A stretch of DNA of 64,000 nucleotides. Source: Gluconacetobacter tumulicola. Lineage in GTDB: Bacteria > Pseudomonadota > Alphaproteobacteria > Acetobacterales > Acetobacteraceae. Below the pieces are notes generated by a model. It had not been told where the DNA came from and searched no databases. It saw only the letters and a list, made by a program, of their open reading frames with translations. Both the position numbers and the translations under genes were made by a program. The DNA is taken from NCBI RefSeq assembly GCF_014174215.1, contig NZ_JABEQL010000009.1:1-64000 (forward strand), read 5' to 3'. Shown here piece by piece: positions 1 to 9,969 of the stretch (position 1 is the stretch's first letter; every line of letters starts with the position of its first letter).

Positions 1-107
1 CATGGCAAAGGCCCAGTTCGCCATTCTCTTCGGTGAACGCTTCGCACGCGCCACCGTCTGATCAACAACGTGAACAACGCCTCGCACACGAAATTCCTGA
101 CAGTCCC
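1..107 (+). mobile_element. 3' end of an IS256-family-like insertion sequence (partial)
   Basis: The window opens inside a reading frame that ends with the residues AKAQFAILFGERF followed by a short tail and a TGA at 59-61. That ending resembles the C-terminus of mutator/IS256-type transposases as I recall them. About 40 bases after the stop is an end sequence (cacacgaaattcctgacag) of the kind that closes IS256-family elements. The rest of the element lies outside the window. The boundary near 107 is inferred from where the IS66-like reading frame of the next feature begins. Seen: the short peptide and the end motif. Inferred: family and boundary. Confidence 0.45.
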
Positions 108-259
108 CCGTCGCCCCGTCCACCCCAACCTCCGACAGAACCCGCATCTTCTGTTCATCGGACCAGCGTCGCCGACGCTCCACGCCAATCAGGATCTCCT
201 GCCGCATCCTCACCTCCCAAACAACGTCAATAACGACGTCGTTAACGACGTGAACTTAC
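108..259 (-). mobile_element. Truncated IS66-type element end with start of orfA (TnpA)
   Basis: Read on the minus strand, an ATG at 207 preceded by a GGGAGGTGAGG ribosome binding site opens a peptide beginning MRQEILIGVERRRRWSDEQ and continuing KMRVLSEVGVDGAT. This is typical of the small IS66 orfA protein (Xre/HTH-like accessory protein). The frame is cut off at about 110, where the IS256-like end starts, so the IS256 element appears to have inserted into it. The outer end begins GTAAG at 259 and is followed by a self-complementary AACGACGTCGTT tract, consistent with an IS66 terminus. This is a remnant with no function. Confidence 0.5.
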
Positions 260-1016
260 CAATCACCCAATCCGATCATAAGGCGGCCATGAGCGGCCGG
301 TTACGATCATCAGCCACGCGCAGGATAACGAGTTTGTTGCCTCGACATCCTTCGTAAGGCGGCGGCAGCGTCCGAGCCATGCAAAGCTGCGCTCCACGAT
401 CCAGCGTTTCGGCAGGACGACGAAGCCTTCAGCCCGATCGCAGCACCTGCGATCTCGATCGTCCATCGGCCGAGTTCAGCCAGTGCACCCCACAACTTCT
501 CGCCAGCATATCCCCCGTCACCGATCAGATGGCGAAGCCAGGGGAACAGTGAGCGTATCTTGGTCGCTACCAGCGACGCGCCGTCTCGATCCTGAACGTC
601 GGCGGGATGCACGACAGCCGCTACGACATGACTCGGCGTGTCGGTCGTGCTTTTGTTTTCAGCGGTTTTAACCGACTGGCTGTCGATAATGCCCACCGAG
701 GGCGTGGCGTTTCGCCCGTCCTGTTCACGCGACAGGATCACGAGAATATGGTTCATGGCCTCCCATTGGCCCTCGCGGATCCAACGGTAGAAATAGCCCT
801 GCACTGTCGTGAAGGCGGGAAAGTGACGCGGCAATTGCCGCCACTGGCAGCCCCCGTGTCGGAGGATCGCCTCCATGACCCGGCGCAAATCCGTACGTCG
901 TGGCCTCCCCAGTCGTTTCCTCGCGGGCATCAGCAGCGCAATCAGCGCCCACTCCGCATCGCGAAGGTCACTTGCATACTCAAGGTCGTTCCGCGGGTGA
1001 TTTCAGTCCAGGCCAT
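260..1016 (-). pseudogene. Decayed IS5-family transposase
   Basis: On the minus strand the IS5-type transposase starts at an ATG at 1016 (MAWTEITRG). It shifts frame within about 15 codons, continues as DAEWALIALLMPARKRLGRP and then FTTVQGYFYRW, with the conserved IDSQSVKT block. It ends in a second shifted frame with [18 protein letters not shown]. Between IDSQSVKT and HPADVQDRDGA the usual GPRGYDAGKKIKGRKRH stretch is missing. The element therefore has at least two frameshifts plus an internal deletion and is dead. The C-terminal tail runs directly into the IS66-like end near 260, so its right end is also lost. I could not fix the left inverted repeat. Confidence 0.75.
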
Positions 1017-1166
1017 CTTGATCTCATCAGGGTCTCGCAAAACCCATGAATCATAACCCGCTGAAATCACTCAACTCATTTTCGGTCCGACACTCACATA
1101 ATCATGCTAAAAACCCAATCCGTATGACGGGTTTTGAAAATCTCCTACTACGCATCTCCGCAACCA

Positions 1167-2216
1167 CTACTGGCGGGCAGAAGCCAAAACGGCCTCATCA
1201 CAGATGACGATACTTTCACCGTATTTGATTTCTGCTCCAAAAATATGTTCATTTTCAGTCTGACCGCCTTCAATGTAATTCTTAAGAAAGCAACGCATTG
1301 CGTGGGAAACACCAATTGAATTTATCTCTCGAAAATCTTCTTCATAGTAATTTCCTGCACTATACCCGCCAGTAATAATTTCATATGACGGAAAATAGTC
1401 GACCCAATCAAATTTATGAGTCATCATTTCTGCCACTACACGCAAGACAGACTTACTGTATGTCGTTGACGTTAATACGTGTTTGTCCTCATAGGTGGCA
1501 ATCAACGGGACAGGAGAGACTGTCAGAATACATTTAACGTTTGGATTGACACTCTTCAATTTACTTAGAAAGCTTTCCATGTCGAATGCCGTCTGCTCGA
1601 CATTGAAATTGATAAATTTGAATTTTTCCGGGTCAAACGTACCGCCAACAACTCCAGGAGCCAAGGGGAAGACGGCATTATCCACAAGCGAAATCCACGC
1701 TTCCGTTAAGCCCAAGGTAAAGACAAAGACGTCACAATTTTCAAAAGCATCTTTGACGTAACGCAAATGTTCGACTCGTGAGGACACGACATCTTCTGCG
1801 GTCTCAAAAGCATCGGGTTCAATTTGCTGCCGATAGGGATCAATGAAGCGTCGATCAGGACGCATCCAGGCAGTATTAATATTTTTTCTTTCCGAATAAA
1901 TTTCGTCAAAAAGCTGATTCAACTGCGCCGGCGTATAGATATTTCCATACCTCGCTGAAAAAACACCAAAATTTCGCCTTTTGCGTTCACTTTCCGGCAA
2001 ATCAAGACCACTCTCCGGCACATAATAATTAAAACCTATTTCGGAAATTCTGCGTGAAATGTGTTGTGCAAAACAACTTCCGGAAGTTACAATCTTCATG
2101 TCGCGCGAGATTGTAAATCGCGTATTAATAACTGGATCAATCAGGTGCGCTGGCATCCGAGAAATCGAACGCCGCCAAAATTGATAATCTTTCAGATTGG
2201 CGTATGGATTACTCAT
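1167..2216 (-). CDS. GSCFA-domain protein (SGNH-like, polysaccharide-associated)
   Basis: A 349-residue protein with the diagnostic SGSCFAQHISRRI motif at about residues 46-58 and the companion DVFVFTLGLTEAW block near the middle. These are hallmarks of the GSCFA family (Pfam PF08885), thought to be SGNH-hydrolase-like and often encoded next to surface-glycan genes; substrate is unknown. There is no signal peptide or membrane segment, so it is probably cytoplasmic. The ATG at 2216 is preceded by an AAGGATG ribosome binding site. It lies 6 bases downstream of the WcbI-like gene, so the two are very likely one transcript. Base composition is clearly more AT-rich than the rest of the window, and IS remnants lie on both sides, suggesting lateral acquisition. 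Confidence 0.85.
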   Translation of the reverse strand: MSNPYANLKDYQFWRRSISRMPAHLIDPVINTRFTISRDMKIVTSGSCFAQHISRRISEIGFNYYVPESGLDLPESERKRRNFGVFSARYGNIYTPAQLNQLFDEIYSERKNINTAWMRPDRRFIDPYRQQIEPDAFETAEDVVSSRVEHLRYVKDAFENCDVFVFTLGLTEAWISLVDNAVFPLAPGVVGGTFDPEKFKFINFNVEQTAFDMESFLSKLKSVNPNVKCILTVSPVPLIATYEDKHVLTSTTYSKSVLRVVAEMMTHKFDWVDYFPSYEIITGGYSAGNYYEEDFREINSIGVSHAMRCFLKNYIEGGQTENEHIFGAEIKYGESIVICDEAVLASARQ

Positions 2217-2222
2217 GTCAGA

Positions 2223-3086
2223 TCATCCTTTCGTCATCAAACTTGAGACCGCATTGTAACGAGGCAGAAATTCTTCAGTGACATTGATCAAACGATGATG
2301 GATCTTCTGTTCATCATAGGACGCATAAGAAGCCCGAACATAACTTTCCAAATTCATAAGTTCGTATTTGTTGAATATTTTGAATGTATAATCACCCTTT
2401 ACGCCGTATCTTTCAGCAATTTCTGTATAAACCGGAAAAATAGCGCCTGTCGCAAGGTTGTCACTGGGCAAACATTGCGTTGAATACGCAGCAACGCATA
2501 TCTTTTGAAGAAATTCACGCGCAATATCAAATAGACAGTTTATTTTTGGATGATTAATACTATACATAAATGCTGATGTTCTACTCCAATTTATGATTTG
2601 TCGGCCTATGTTAAATCCATATGCTTCGAATTCCTGGGCAATCCCACGCACACTTGGTCCCCACATATCAAAATATCCAGCCTTTTGATATGTATTTGCA
2701 TTATAGAACCGAAGAGCATCCTGAACGCTGAGACCATTATTGTAAGCTGCAATGGCTATGATGGAATTATATGCATCAAGCGGTGAATTAAGTATGGTAT
2801 TTTCCGCGCGAGCATAACAAAGATCAGGATGATATGCACCGAATACGATGCTTGGTATAATTTCCAGCCTTCGTGCGCAGTCCAGTTTGTTGTCTGGTAT
2901 GGATATTATTTCTTGCGAAACGATGACGACGTCATATTTTTCTATGATATTAGCAGCATCGTGGATATTATTCCTGAATTCCCATATATCCATGGGAAAG
3001 ACTTGGGCGTCGACACACAAAAGGCTTAAGCAATGAGCAAGCCCGTAGGTTTGACAATTTGAAATAACCAACCAACGCTGCTGCAT
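2223..3086 (-). CDS. WcbI-like polysaccharide biosynthesis acetyltransferase
   Basis: A 287-residue protein opening with WLVISNCQTYGLAHCL. The N-C-Q start motif and overall length match the WcbI family (PF18588), whose founder acetylates a capsular sugar using acetyl-CoA in Burkholderia. A catalytic Asn-Cys-Gln element is visible at residues 9-11. No signal peptide is seen. The gene starts at ATG 3086 behind a GAGGGA site and is followed after 6 bases by the GSCFA gene. The pair most likely modifies a surface glycan, but the acceptor cannot be read from sequence. AT-rich composition and adjacent IS3 debris suggest horizontal transfer. Confidence 0.7.
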   Translation of the reverse strand: MQQRWLVISNCQTYGLAHCLSLLCVDAQVFPMDIWEFRNNIHDAANIIEKYDVVIVSQEIISIPDNKLDCARRLEIIPSIVFGAYHPDLCYARAENTILNSPLDAYNSIIAIAAYNNGLSVQDALRFYNANTYQKAGYFDMWGPSVRGIAQEFEAYGFNIGRQIINWSRTSAFMYSINHPKINCLFDIAREFLQKICVAAYSTQCLPSDNLATGAIFPVYTEIAERYGVKGDYTFKIFNKYELMNLESYVRASYASYDEQKIHHRLINVTEEFLPRYNAVSSLMTKG

Positions 3087-3115
3087 CGATAAAATCCCTC
3101 AACTTCTCAGGATTT

Positions 3116-3730
3116 TTACCAATTTTCCTTATATTGTTCAAGATAATATAGGAAGCCGGCCGCCCGGCACCGGTTGATCTGCCCTGGGACTTTTATCCAT
3201 TTCAAAATAGGACCTTGGGGGACGTGGCCCTCCCCCACGCGTTTCCTGCCCCCTGGGATGGCGTTCGAAGTCATCTTGTCGCTGACGATCTTCGATGGCC
3301 AGCCGCGATGCCCCGTAATCCGGTCGAGTTCCCGATCACGCCATGCACCTGACAACGAGGGGTTACAACCAGCGCCAGACATTCAGACGTGTTGTCATCC
3401 ATCACCGTCAGCACGTGGAAACGCCGTCCACTGGCGCGCAGCAAGTCCCCTCAGGTCAGAAGCCGAATAGTCATCCCGTAGCTTCACCGCCCTCGTCATC
3501 ACCCAGATCCTCCCCAAATCAAGAGAATCAGAACCAACGCCTTTCGTCACTTCACACACAAGTCAGTGGCTAGGTCCTTTGGTATAAGTCCAACACGAAA
3601 TCGAGGCTACACCACTGATTGGCTCGCCGGGCAGCATGATCGGTGCGCGCCATCGCCCGTTTCCGGCCGTCACATTTGCGGACCGACAGACCTTCCTCGC
3701 GATGCCGTCACGTCAACCAAAAGGGAACTC
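3116..3730 (-). pseudogene. Remnant of an IS3-family transposase (OrfB, integrase core)
   Basis: Minus-strand pieces in different frames line up with the DDE integrase core of IS3-family OrfB. First is a block EEGLSVRK...GRKRAM...NQWCSLDFV (about 3700-3590), then FHVLTVMDD near 3420, then LSGAWRDRELDRI and GWPSKIVSDKMTSNAI (about 3360-3240). The pieces are separated by frameshifts, and the DNG of the active site reads DKM. No intact frame remains. The element lies immediately upstream of the WcbI/GSCFA pair and supports the view that this end of the window has been an insertion hotspot. Confidence 0.7.
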
Positions 3731-3798
3731 ATCAACGCAGACAGGACCTGATCATCTTTAACATGACGCGATCAGGCTCATGATTGACCTCATATCGA

Positions 3799-5325
3799 TT
3801 ATTGATGAGGCGTTTGTGCAGCCCACAGTAGCAATCCGACAGCGATAGATGGCATGTATGTCGATGGCGGTGACGCCATGATCCGTTCGGGAGGCATTGC
3901 CAAGGATATGGTATTCATGGCGGCAACGGGTGATGGCGTGCAGGCCGCCATATCGGCGACATAGCCCCGCACGCCCGCCGCGGCGACAGCTTCATCAAGC
4001 ACCAAGCTGCCTACGCTGACGGAACTGCATTTGCGACCAAACAGATGAATGACCGCTTCCCCCATGGCCTGTGCGTAAAGGCTACCCACCTGTACCGTGC
4101 CATATCCCGCCATTTCAATCGCGCTGCCTTCCCGAAAGGCCGTAAAACTCGCTCGTGTACTATCCTGCCCCTGCTCGTCGAGAATCGAAACTTTAACCGT
4201 CGCTCCTGGTGCATTGTTCAGGATGCAATGCACTGAGCCATCACAGATCAAAATGCCGACGTTCACCTTCGTCGGGACGCCTCCGGCTAATGGTCCGGAG
4301 GCAGAATCCTGTTCGAGGTCGATGGTCGAGAAGGTGTTGATCGCAAAAATATCATCCAGTATCGGAGTGTCGGCACGATAGAGACGGATCAGATTTTCAT
4401 TGTGCGTCTTGTAATGGAGCTTATCCAATTCACTGCCGTTGAAACCCCATTCGTGTATCCCGATGAAGCGATCCACGTCATAATCATGATGGACTTCAAA
4501 GCCGGTTGTATAGAAATCCGTCATCGCATTGCGCACCTGAAGGCGGCCAGCGTTATCCGAATAGACTCCTTTCGTAATACCACGCCACAATGTGTTGGTG
4601 ATGAACACCTCTCCTTTCACATCTTGGATGCCAATTACGAACGGATAGGCCGCAGGCTTCCAAGAAGCGGTTACGCTACCGGCCGCAGGCTTACGCGATG
4701 CCGGCTGGATCTCGAAAAACGCGCACCCATCTATGGTCGCGCCGATAGCCGTTCCGCTTGAAATCGTGATCGGGCGGCTCGAGGAACCAATGAACCGCGC
4801 ACCAATCTGAAACCACGTACCCCCATAACGCTGCGCTGGGTCGGCAGCCAGGCCACCGGTGGACATATGCCCCTGTACACATCGCCAGACTCCCTGATTG
4901 GTCTGCACGATCGGCGAGTTCAGTTTATATATTCTGGGAAGAAACACGATCTCGCCGCCCAATTGGCCATCGGAAGAGAGGATGTTCAGAACGCGCTGAA
5001 TGGACGGCGCGTCGTCGTCGCCATCAGCGGCCACCTTCAGAGTGTCAGGAACGATGTGCCGATAGAGTGCCGTTAGCGCCGAGGCAGGATTTGCACCTCT
5101 GTACGGCACGGGCAGCGCCTCCATCCTACGAGTTTCCAGCGGCATCGTAGCCTGCCCAGAGTTCTTCAGGCCGCCTGTTTTGTCGTCTACCTGCGAAGTG
5201 AGCGTGCCGCCGGACATCGCATTTACGGCCGGCTTTCCTATTGTTCCGGATGCACCCAGTGCGCACCGTTGGCCAGCGTAAAACACGACCAATACAAATG
5301 CATACCTGAAAGCCTTTGTTTTCAT
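3799..5325 (-). CDS. Secreted right-handed beta-helix (pectate-lyase-like fold) protein
   Basis: I take the start at ATG 5325, because MKTKAFRYAFVLVVFYAGQ followed by an Ala-rich stretch is a plausible Sec signal peptide and a GCGGAG ribosome binding site precedes it. The open frame continues further upstream, but that part overlaps likely IS debris. The resulting 508-residue protein carries APSIQRVLNIL, repeated short beta-strand turns (for example GATIDGCAFFEI, ITNTLWRGITKGVYSDN, LQVRNAMTDF) and no recognisable catalytic set. This resembles phage-tail-spike/pectate-lyase-type beta-helices. Likely role: periplasmic or exported glycan binding, depolymerisation or modification. The exact activity is unknown. 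It stands alone between two IS3 remnants and next to polysaccharide genes. Confidence 0.65.
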   Translation of the reverse strand: MKTKAFRYAFVLVVFYAGQRCALGASGTIGKPAVNAMSGGTLTSQVDDKTGGLKNSGQATMPLETRRMEALPVPYRGANPASALTALYRHIVPDTLKVAADGDDDAPSIQRVLNILSSDGQLGGEIVFLPRIYKLNSPIVQTNQGVWRCVQGHMSTGGLAADPAQRYGGTWFQIGARFIGSSSRPITISSGTAIGATIDGCAFFEIQPASRKPAAGSVTASWKPAAYPFVIGIQDVKGEVFITNTLWRGITKGVYSDNAGRLQVRNAMTDFYTTGFEVHHDYDVDRFIGIHEWGFNGSELDKLHYKTHNENLIRLYRADTPILDDIFAINTFSTIDLEQDSASGPLAGGVPTKVNVGILICDGSVHCILNNAPGATVKVSILDEQGQDSTRASFTAFREGSAIEMAGYGTVQVGSLYAQAMGEAVIHLFGRKCSSVSVGSLVLDEAVAAAGVRGYVADMAACTPSPVAAMNTISLAMPPERIMASPPSTYMPSIAVGLLLWAAQTPHQ

Positions 5326-5329
5326 TCTT

Positions 5330-5700
5330 TCACTCCGCAACCATATTGAACTGGCGTCGATCACCGGGCGTCCCCCCCCGTCAAAGACGAGAGATGCCCG
5401 GTAACTATATCGGAGATTAGGCCTGTACAGCCGGATACACCCGCGCCAGGGGTGTGCATGAACACATGTGATTACGGGCCTGATGCATGAGGCAGATACC
5501 TGCTGGGTCGGAGGGCGAGCAGTGTATTTCGTGAAAGGAGGACTTGATGGCAGCATCCAAGTCCCTCGCGATGAGCGTTGATAAACGTCGTCATCCTCTC
5601 TTGCCGGCCCCCTTCATCTCCCTACGTCACGCTTCCGGATCTCGGCTGAGACCTTCTTGACTGTGTCTCGCGGAAGATTCCTCAGCTCAGATAAAAAGCC
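5330..5700 (-). pseudogene. Possible second IS3-family remnant
   Basis: On the minus strand, a peptide reading MTTFINAHREGLG and then, after a shift, a stretch around KYTARPPTQQVSA faintly resembles the N-terminal part of IS3-group OrfB (a typical form is F-I-D-A-H-R-x-x-F-G followed by A-P-S-T-Y-Y). There are several frameshifts and no intact frame. The likeness is weak. Otherwise this 400-base gap between the glycosyltransferase stop and the beta-helix start holds nothing I recognise. Confidence 0.25.
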
Positions 5701-5740
5701 TTCCCCAAATTGGCCACCTCACAACCCAAAGGATCCAGTA

Positions 5741-8077
5741 TCAAACCCAGTGCTGTGTGTAGCTCTTCGCAAAGGCACCGACGTTCTCCAGCGTATTGTT
5801 TGCCGCAGCCTCAAGGAAATCCAGCCTGTCACGATGATCGTCTCTGTCAGAGGCACAGAAACCCAAGACAGAGATCCCGGCAGCATAGTGCTTCGGGCTG
5901 CCACCATGATCCATTACAATAGTTTCGTAGTCGGCGGAACGAATCTCGAAACATGCGCAGCCTTCCCTGTCGACCTCCACATCGAACACTGCCCACATAC
6001 CCTGCCCCCCATTCATCGTGCTGGAGAAAACAAGACCCGATTGGGTATGGATCGAAAAAGTCGATGACTTTGAATCCAGTCCGCGCACATGCAGAAAGAT
6101 ACGCGCAATGGGGAATCCAAGATTCGGAATACAAAGCTGTGCCGAACCGGGCTTGATGCGACAGCCGCTCGGATCGGGCCAGAGCCACGCCTCGCCCACA
6201 CGATACATCTCACCGCTGGCAATGCCGCGCCAGATACTGCGGTCACGATGCAATTTGAGTGGGACATAACGCCCACCAAGAGTCTTGGGGAAGCCCTCGT
6301 AAAGCGACCCTTTACTGGTCTTTACGCTATCCGAAAAAGCGACGATCTCATGCGTCATCGTCCGCCAGGTCGTCAGATGATAATGCTCGGTGATCTGCCG
6401 TTCCCGCTCTGCCCGGAATTTCGTATCGAAGAGCAACTTCTCTGCCTTCTCAACGAAATCGGTGACATTGCCGCTCTCAAATACCACGCCATACCCGGCG
6501 GCAGCCTCCACGAGGGAAGAGTTATCCGCGACCAGCGGCACGCGCCCATAAGAGAGAGATTCCGTAATCGGCAACCCCCACCCCTCGTAATGACTTGGAT
6601 AGACGGTAAAAAGACTCAATCTATAAAGGCTTTTAAGCTCGAGATCGCTCGCCCGTTGAATAAAGACGATCTTGCTGCTGAGCGAAGGGTCAGCCGCAAT
6701 GACGGACATAGCTCGGTCATTTAGCCAGCCGAACTTGCCGACACACACGAGCGGAGGAACCGCGTCCGCACCATTCTTTTGCAGAAGCGCCTGCCAGGCC
6801 AGGAATGCAGCTTCGTGGTTCTTACGCGCCTCGATCGTCGAGACGAATAGAACATAACCCTCAGCCTGCAGGCCCCACCTTCTGATAAGCGCCTCACTCG
6901 GAAGCACGCGCCCCTCATCATCCCCGGAAAAACTCGCGCTAAGAGGGATCGTCGCGACATTCCGCTCGTTCAATGGATGGCCCATGACACGCGCGGCATA
7001 AGTCAGATCGCGTGTCGTCGACGTTGAATTGGTAATAAAAGCGTCAGCATGAAAAAATACACCGACGAGCCACGTATTATAATCAATTGTGACGCCTTCT
7101 ACGCAATATTGAGGTTTGATCGCGGGAATAAGATCATGAACATAGGGAACGAAAGTAATATCGCGCTCGCGCTTGAGATTGCGGATCGCAAGAAAATAAT
7201 TGTACATCCACCACGATGTACCAAGATTCACTACTATTGCGCCATGTGGGGGCAAATAAGGCTGTGAAAATGGAATACGCGCAAAAAATCCGTCTCGTGC
7301 CGCCGTCCAAGCCTCCTGATCATCATTTTTGCATAGCGTTGCCAGCAAGGTGAATGTTGGGTGATCGAGATCAATGAAATGCTCGACGCCATCGACGAAG
7401 AAAAAAATCTCAACGCGATCGGTACAAGTCGCCACGGCTTCTGCCACGACCTCGATTTGAACACGCTGAATGCCGGTCGGAAACTTGTTATGTCGAAAAT
7501 GCGCAATCAGATCACTGACGTCAAAACAGAGTGTCGCCTCCTCCGAGACAATTTTGTCTCGCCCTTCCACCGTGCTGGGACGAATATCAGCTGCGATCGC
7601 CTTTACTGTCTCTTTCTGCCGCAGGAATGCGGCAAAAGATGGACGTAGAGCGGTGATTTCCTGTTCTGCGGAAGCCGACACATCTTCAAACGGAAGGGCC
7701 GATTTATAGGCCTCTATCGCATTCTCGAAATCCCCATCCTCCGCCAGTCGGCGTCCAATGTGCAGGTAACATTCGCCCTTTGAAGGATCGAGCAAGAGGG
7801 CTGTTTGGTAAGCCTCAAGCCCCTGCTCATGATCGCCGAGTTCGCTCAACGCATGCCCGAGCTGAATCCAGATATGCGGGATCGTTCCATCGATCGCCAC
7901 AGCTTCCCTGAAATGCCGAGCCGCAGCGTCCCAGTCCGCCTTATCCCGCGCAGCATTTCCCCCCTTCATTTTCCGAGATAGAGCCTTGGATACCCAGACA
8001 CCGCCCGATTTGTAGAATTTCCCTGCCCGAAATCGCAACAAAGTACTTACGATCTCTTCGCGCCTAATCTCTTTCAT
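5741..8077 (-). CDS. TPR-containing GT4-family glycosyltransferase (paralog 1)
   Basis: About 778 residues from ATG 8077; a longer frame from a TTG at 8149 would overlap the upstream gene. Three parts are visible. An N-terminal TPR pair (about residues 42-130) contains HIWIQLGHALSELGDHEQ. A GT-B catalytic region opens with CFDVSDLIAHFRHNKFPTG, has NLGTSWWMYNYF and VPYVHDLIP, and carries the GT4 nucleotide-sugar site EGWGLPITESLSYG with DNSSL. A C-terminal domain of about 150 residues has YVPL, EMYRVG and a closing DRLDFLEA. The C-terminal domain is shared with the two paralogs here. It probably transfers a sugar in exopolysaccharide or LPS assembly on the cytoplasmic face; donor and acceptor are unknown. 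It follows paralog 2 closely on the same strand. Confidence 0.85.
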   Translation of the reverse strand: MKEIRREEIVSTLLRFRAGKFYKSGGVWVSKALSRKMKGGNAARDKADWDAAARHFREAVAIDGTIPHIWIQLGHALSELGDHEQGLEAYQTALLLDPSKGECYLHIGRRLAEDGDFENAIEAYKSALPFEDVSASAEQEITALRPSFAAFLRQKETVKAIAADIRPSTVEGRDKIVSEEATLCFDVSDLIAHFRHNKFPTGIQRVQIEVVAEAVATCTDRVEIFFFVDGVEHFIDLDHPTFTLLATLCKNDDQEAWTAARDGFFARIPFSQPYLPPHGAIVVNLGTSWWMYNYFLAIRNLKRERDITFVPYVHDLIPAIKPQYCVEGVTIDYNTWLVGVFFHADAFITNSTSTTRDLTYAARVMGHPLNERNVATIPLSASFSGDDEGRVLPSEALIRRWGLQAEGYVLFVSTIEARKNHEAAFLAWQALLQKNGADAVPPLVCVGKFGWLNDRAMSVIAADPSLSSKIVFIQRASDLELKSLYRLSLFTVYPSHYEGWGLPITESLSYGRVPLVADNSSLVEAAAGYGVVFESGNVTDFVEKAEKLLFDTKFRAERERQITEHYHLTTWRTMTHEIVAFSDSVKTSKGSLYEGFPKTLGGRYVPLKLHRDRSIWRGIASGEMYRVGEAWLWPDPSGCRIKPGSAQLCIPNLGFPIARIFLHVRGLDSKSSTFSIHTQSGLVFSSTMNGGQGMWAVFDVEVDREGCACFEIRSADYETIVMDHGGSPKHYAAGISVLGFCASDRDDHRDRLDFLEAAANNTLENVGAFAKSYTQHWV

Positions 8078-8136
8078 GTCTCGCCAACCTTGTATCGATC
8101 CCACATTTACGTCCCTTCTATTTTTTTTCGTGAGAC

Positions 8137-9969
8137 TTATTGGGTGCAAAGCAATTTTTTCATCTTTTTGTATTTCAGAAGATCGAAAAGCTTTGCCTCG
8201 ATAAAATCGGTCCGTGCGTTGGCATTGGTCTTGTCAAAAAGGTACACACCACACACGCCTACCGAAATGACACGAGAATGACCTGTCTCTGGATTGGTAG
8301 TCGTTTCCACTTCACGAGAATAAACGTCTATGTTTAGCTTCTTCCCTGCAATATCCCCGTCAAAGTCGAGGAAACACCATGCTTCTTCATCTGGATTGAG
8401 GCGAAGCTTCGTGGAGGATCCAGCCAGATTGGCTGAAACCGTTACTTCGCAGTGAGACGATGGAATTCCCTTGAGTTGGATCGCAATCCGGTTGCATGGC
8501 TGCGCCACGGTGAAGGTCAGCCGCGCCCCTGTGCCCCGCGTCCAGCTGCCGAAATCCTCAAGACGATGCCAGCCCGAACCATCACGCAGCACTTCTGCGG
8601 AGGTGAGATCGCTTGAAATCTTTAACTGCCTGTTGCGATTGAGCGGATAATAGGCAGACTCAAGCACGGGCTCGATCTTCTTGGTCTGCTCCGCCCCTTC
8701 CTGGACGGCGTGGGCGAATGCCAAGACTTCCTGAGCGATCGTTTCCCAGTGACGAGCCTGGAAATTCTCCGCAATGTGTTGTTCCAACGCGGATAGATGG
8801 CCCCTGTCCTTGATCAAAGAAAGAAGCTTTTCTTCGAAATCGTGATTTGATCCGGTGCGATAAGTGACAGTCAATCCTTGCCCCGCTTCCGGTAGCGAGG
8901 AGTTGTCCGCAGTAACACAAACCTTCCCATAACCGAGCGATTCCGTGATTGGCAGCCCCCAACCCTCATAATAGCTCGGGTAGATCGTAAAGAGGCAGGA
9001 TGAATAGAGCGCTGCAAGCTCCTCGTCACTGACACTCTCAATATAGACGATATGTTTTTCAGCCTCGATAAATGTGGCGAGTTTTTCCAGGAAAAAATGG
9101 CTCTCGAAACCGCGTTTGCCAACGATGACCAGTTTGGGAATAGGCAGCTTCGGGTTGTTACGAATCAGGTTTTGCCAGGCATCCAGTGCTCCGGCCTGAT
9201 TCTTGCGCGATTCAACGGTCGAAATAAAGAAAACGAATTTCCCAGGTTCAATTCCCTCTCGCCTGAAAAGGCTCGTCGCCGCAGCGGTTGGCACGGAAAC
9301 AGTTTTCTTTTCGGCGGCAAGATGCACGACGCGCACATCAGCGGAGGGAATGCCCGCATTCAATTCCGTTGCAAGCGCCAGAAAATCCTTTTTGCTTGCT
9401 TCCGAGACGGCGAAATATCGGTCCGAATGCTGTACGACGCCCATGAACCAATCAATGAATTCATGCACAAGTTCATGCGCACAAAAACGTGGCACAACAG
9501 CGGGAATTACGTCATGAATGAAAGGAATATAATAAATGTCGCTCTTCTTTTTTGCCTCACGGATATGCATGAAATAATTGGGAAGCCACCACGATGTACC
9601 GATATTGATCAGAACAGACCTCAGCGGAAAAGCGTCGATCCTTTCTGCCATCGCTTCCTGCCGTAGCGTCGATACCTCCCGGCGCCACACCAGATCCCGC
9701 GCATCTGAGCCCATCAAACTGAGCGTAGATACCTTCACAAAGCGGTCGGGATCGACCAAAAACCACCCATTCTCGTCCTCGAGAAATTGACAAAGCGCTA
9801 TTTCCTCGCTTTCGCTTCCTGAAAGAATCGACTGGATAATGCTGATCTGAACCCGCTGGATCCCTGTAGGAGTCCGATTATCAGGAAAATAACCAAGAAG
9901 ATCAGAGACATCGAACCAAATTTTTCTTTGAAATTTCTTCACGTCACTACCCACGATATCGTTTTCCAC
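8137..9969 (-). CDS. GT4-family glycosyltransferase (paralog 2, no TPR)
   Basis: A 610-residue enzyme starting at GTG 9969; no strong ribosome binding site is seen, so the start is uncertain. It begins directly with the shared N-domain (WFDVSDLLGYF, then TPTGIQRVQI), continues with INIGTSWWLPNYF and PFIHDVIPA, and has the GT4 donor site EGWGLPITESLGYG followed by DNSSLPEAG. It ends with the same C-terminal domain as its neighbours (YYPLNRNRQLKI ... RTDFIEA) but lacks the N-terminal TPRs of paralogs 1 and 3. Likely role: sugar transfer in surface polysaccharide synthesis. About 60 bases separate it from paralog 1, so the two are probably co-transcribed. Confidence 0.85.
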   Translation of the reverse strand: MENDIVGSDVKKFQRKIWFDVSDLLGYFPDNRTPTGIQRVQISIIQSILSGSESEEIALCQFLEDENGWFLVDPDRFVKVSTLSLMGSDARDLVWRREVSTLRQEAMAERIDAFPLRSVLINIGTSWWLPNYFMHIREAKKKSDIYYIPFIHDVIPAVVPRFCAHELVHEFIDWFMGVVQHSDRYFAVSEASKKDFLALATELNAGIPSADVRVVHLAAEKKTVSVPTAAATSLFRREGIEPGKFVFFISTVESRKNQAGALDAWQNLIRNNPKLPIPKLVIVGKRGFESHFFLEKLATFIEAEKHIVYIESVSDEELAALYSSCLFTIYPSYYEGWGLPITESLGYGKVCVTADNSSLPEAGQGLTVTYRTGSNHDFEEKLLSLIKDRGHLSALEQHIAENFQARHWETIAQEVLAFAHAVQEGAEQTKKIEPVLESAYYPLNRNRQLKISSDLTSAEVLRDGSGWHRLEDFGSWTRGTGARLTFTVAQPCNRIAIQLKGIPSSHCEVTVSANLAGSSTKLRLNPDEEAWCFLDFDGDIAGKKLNIDVYSREVETTTNPETGHSRVISVGVCGVYLFDKTNANARTDFIEAKLFDLLKYKKMKKLLCTQ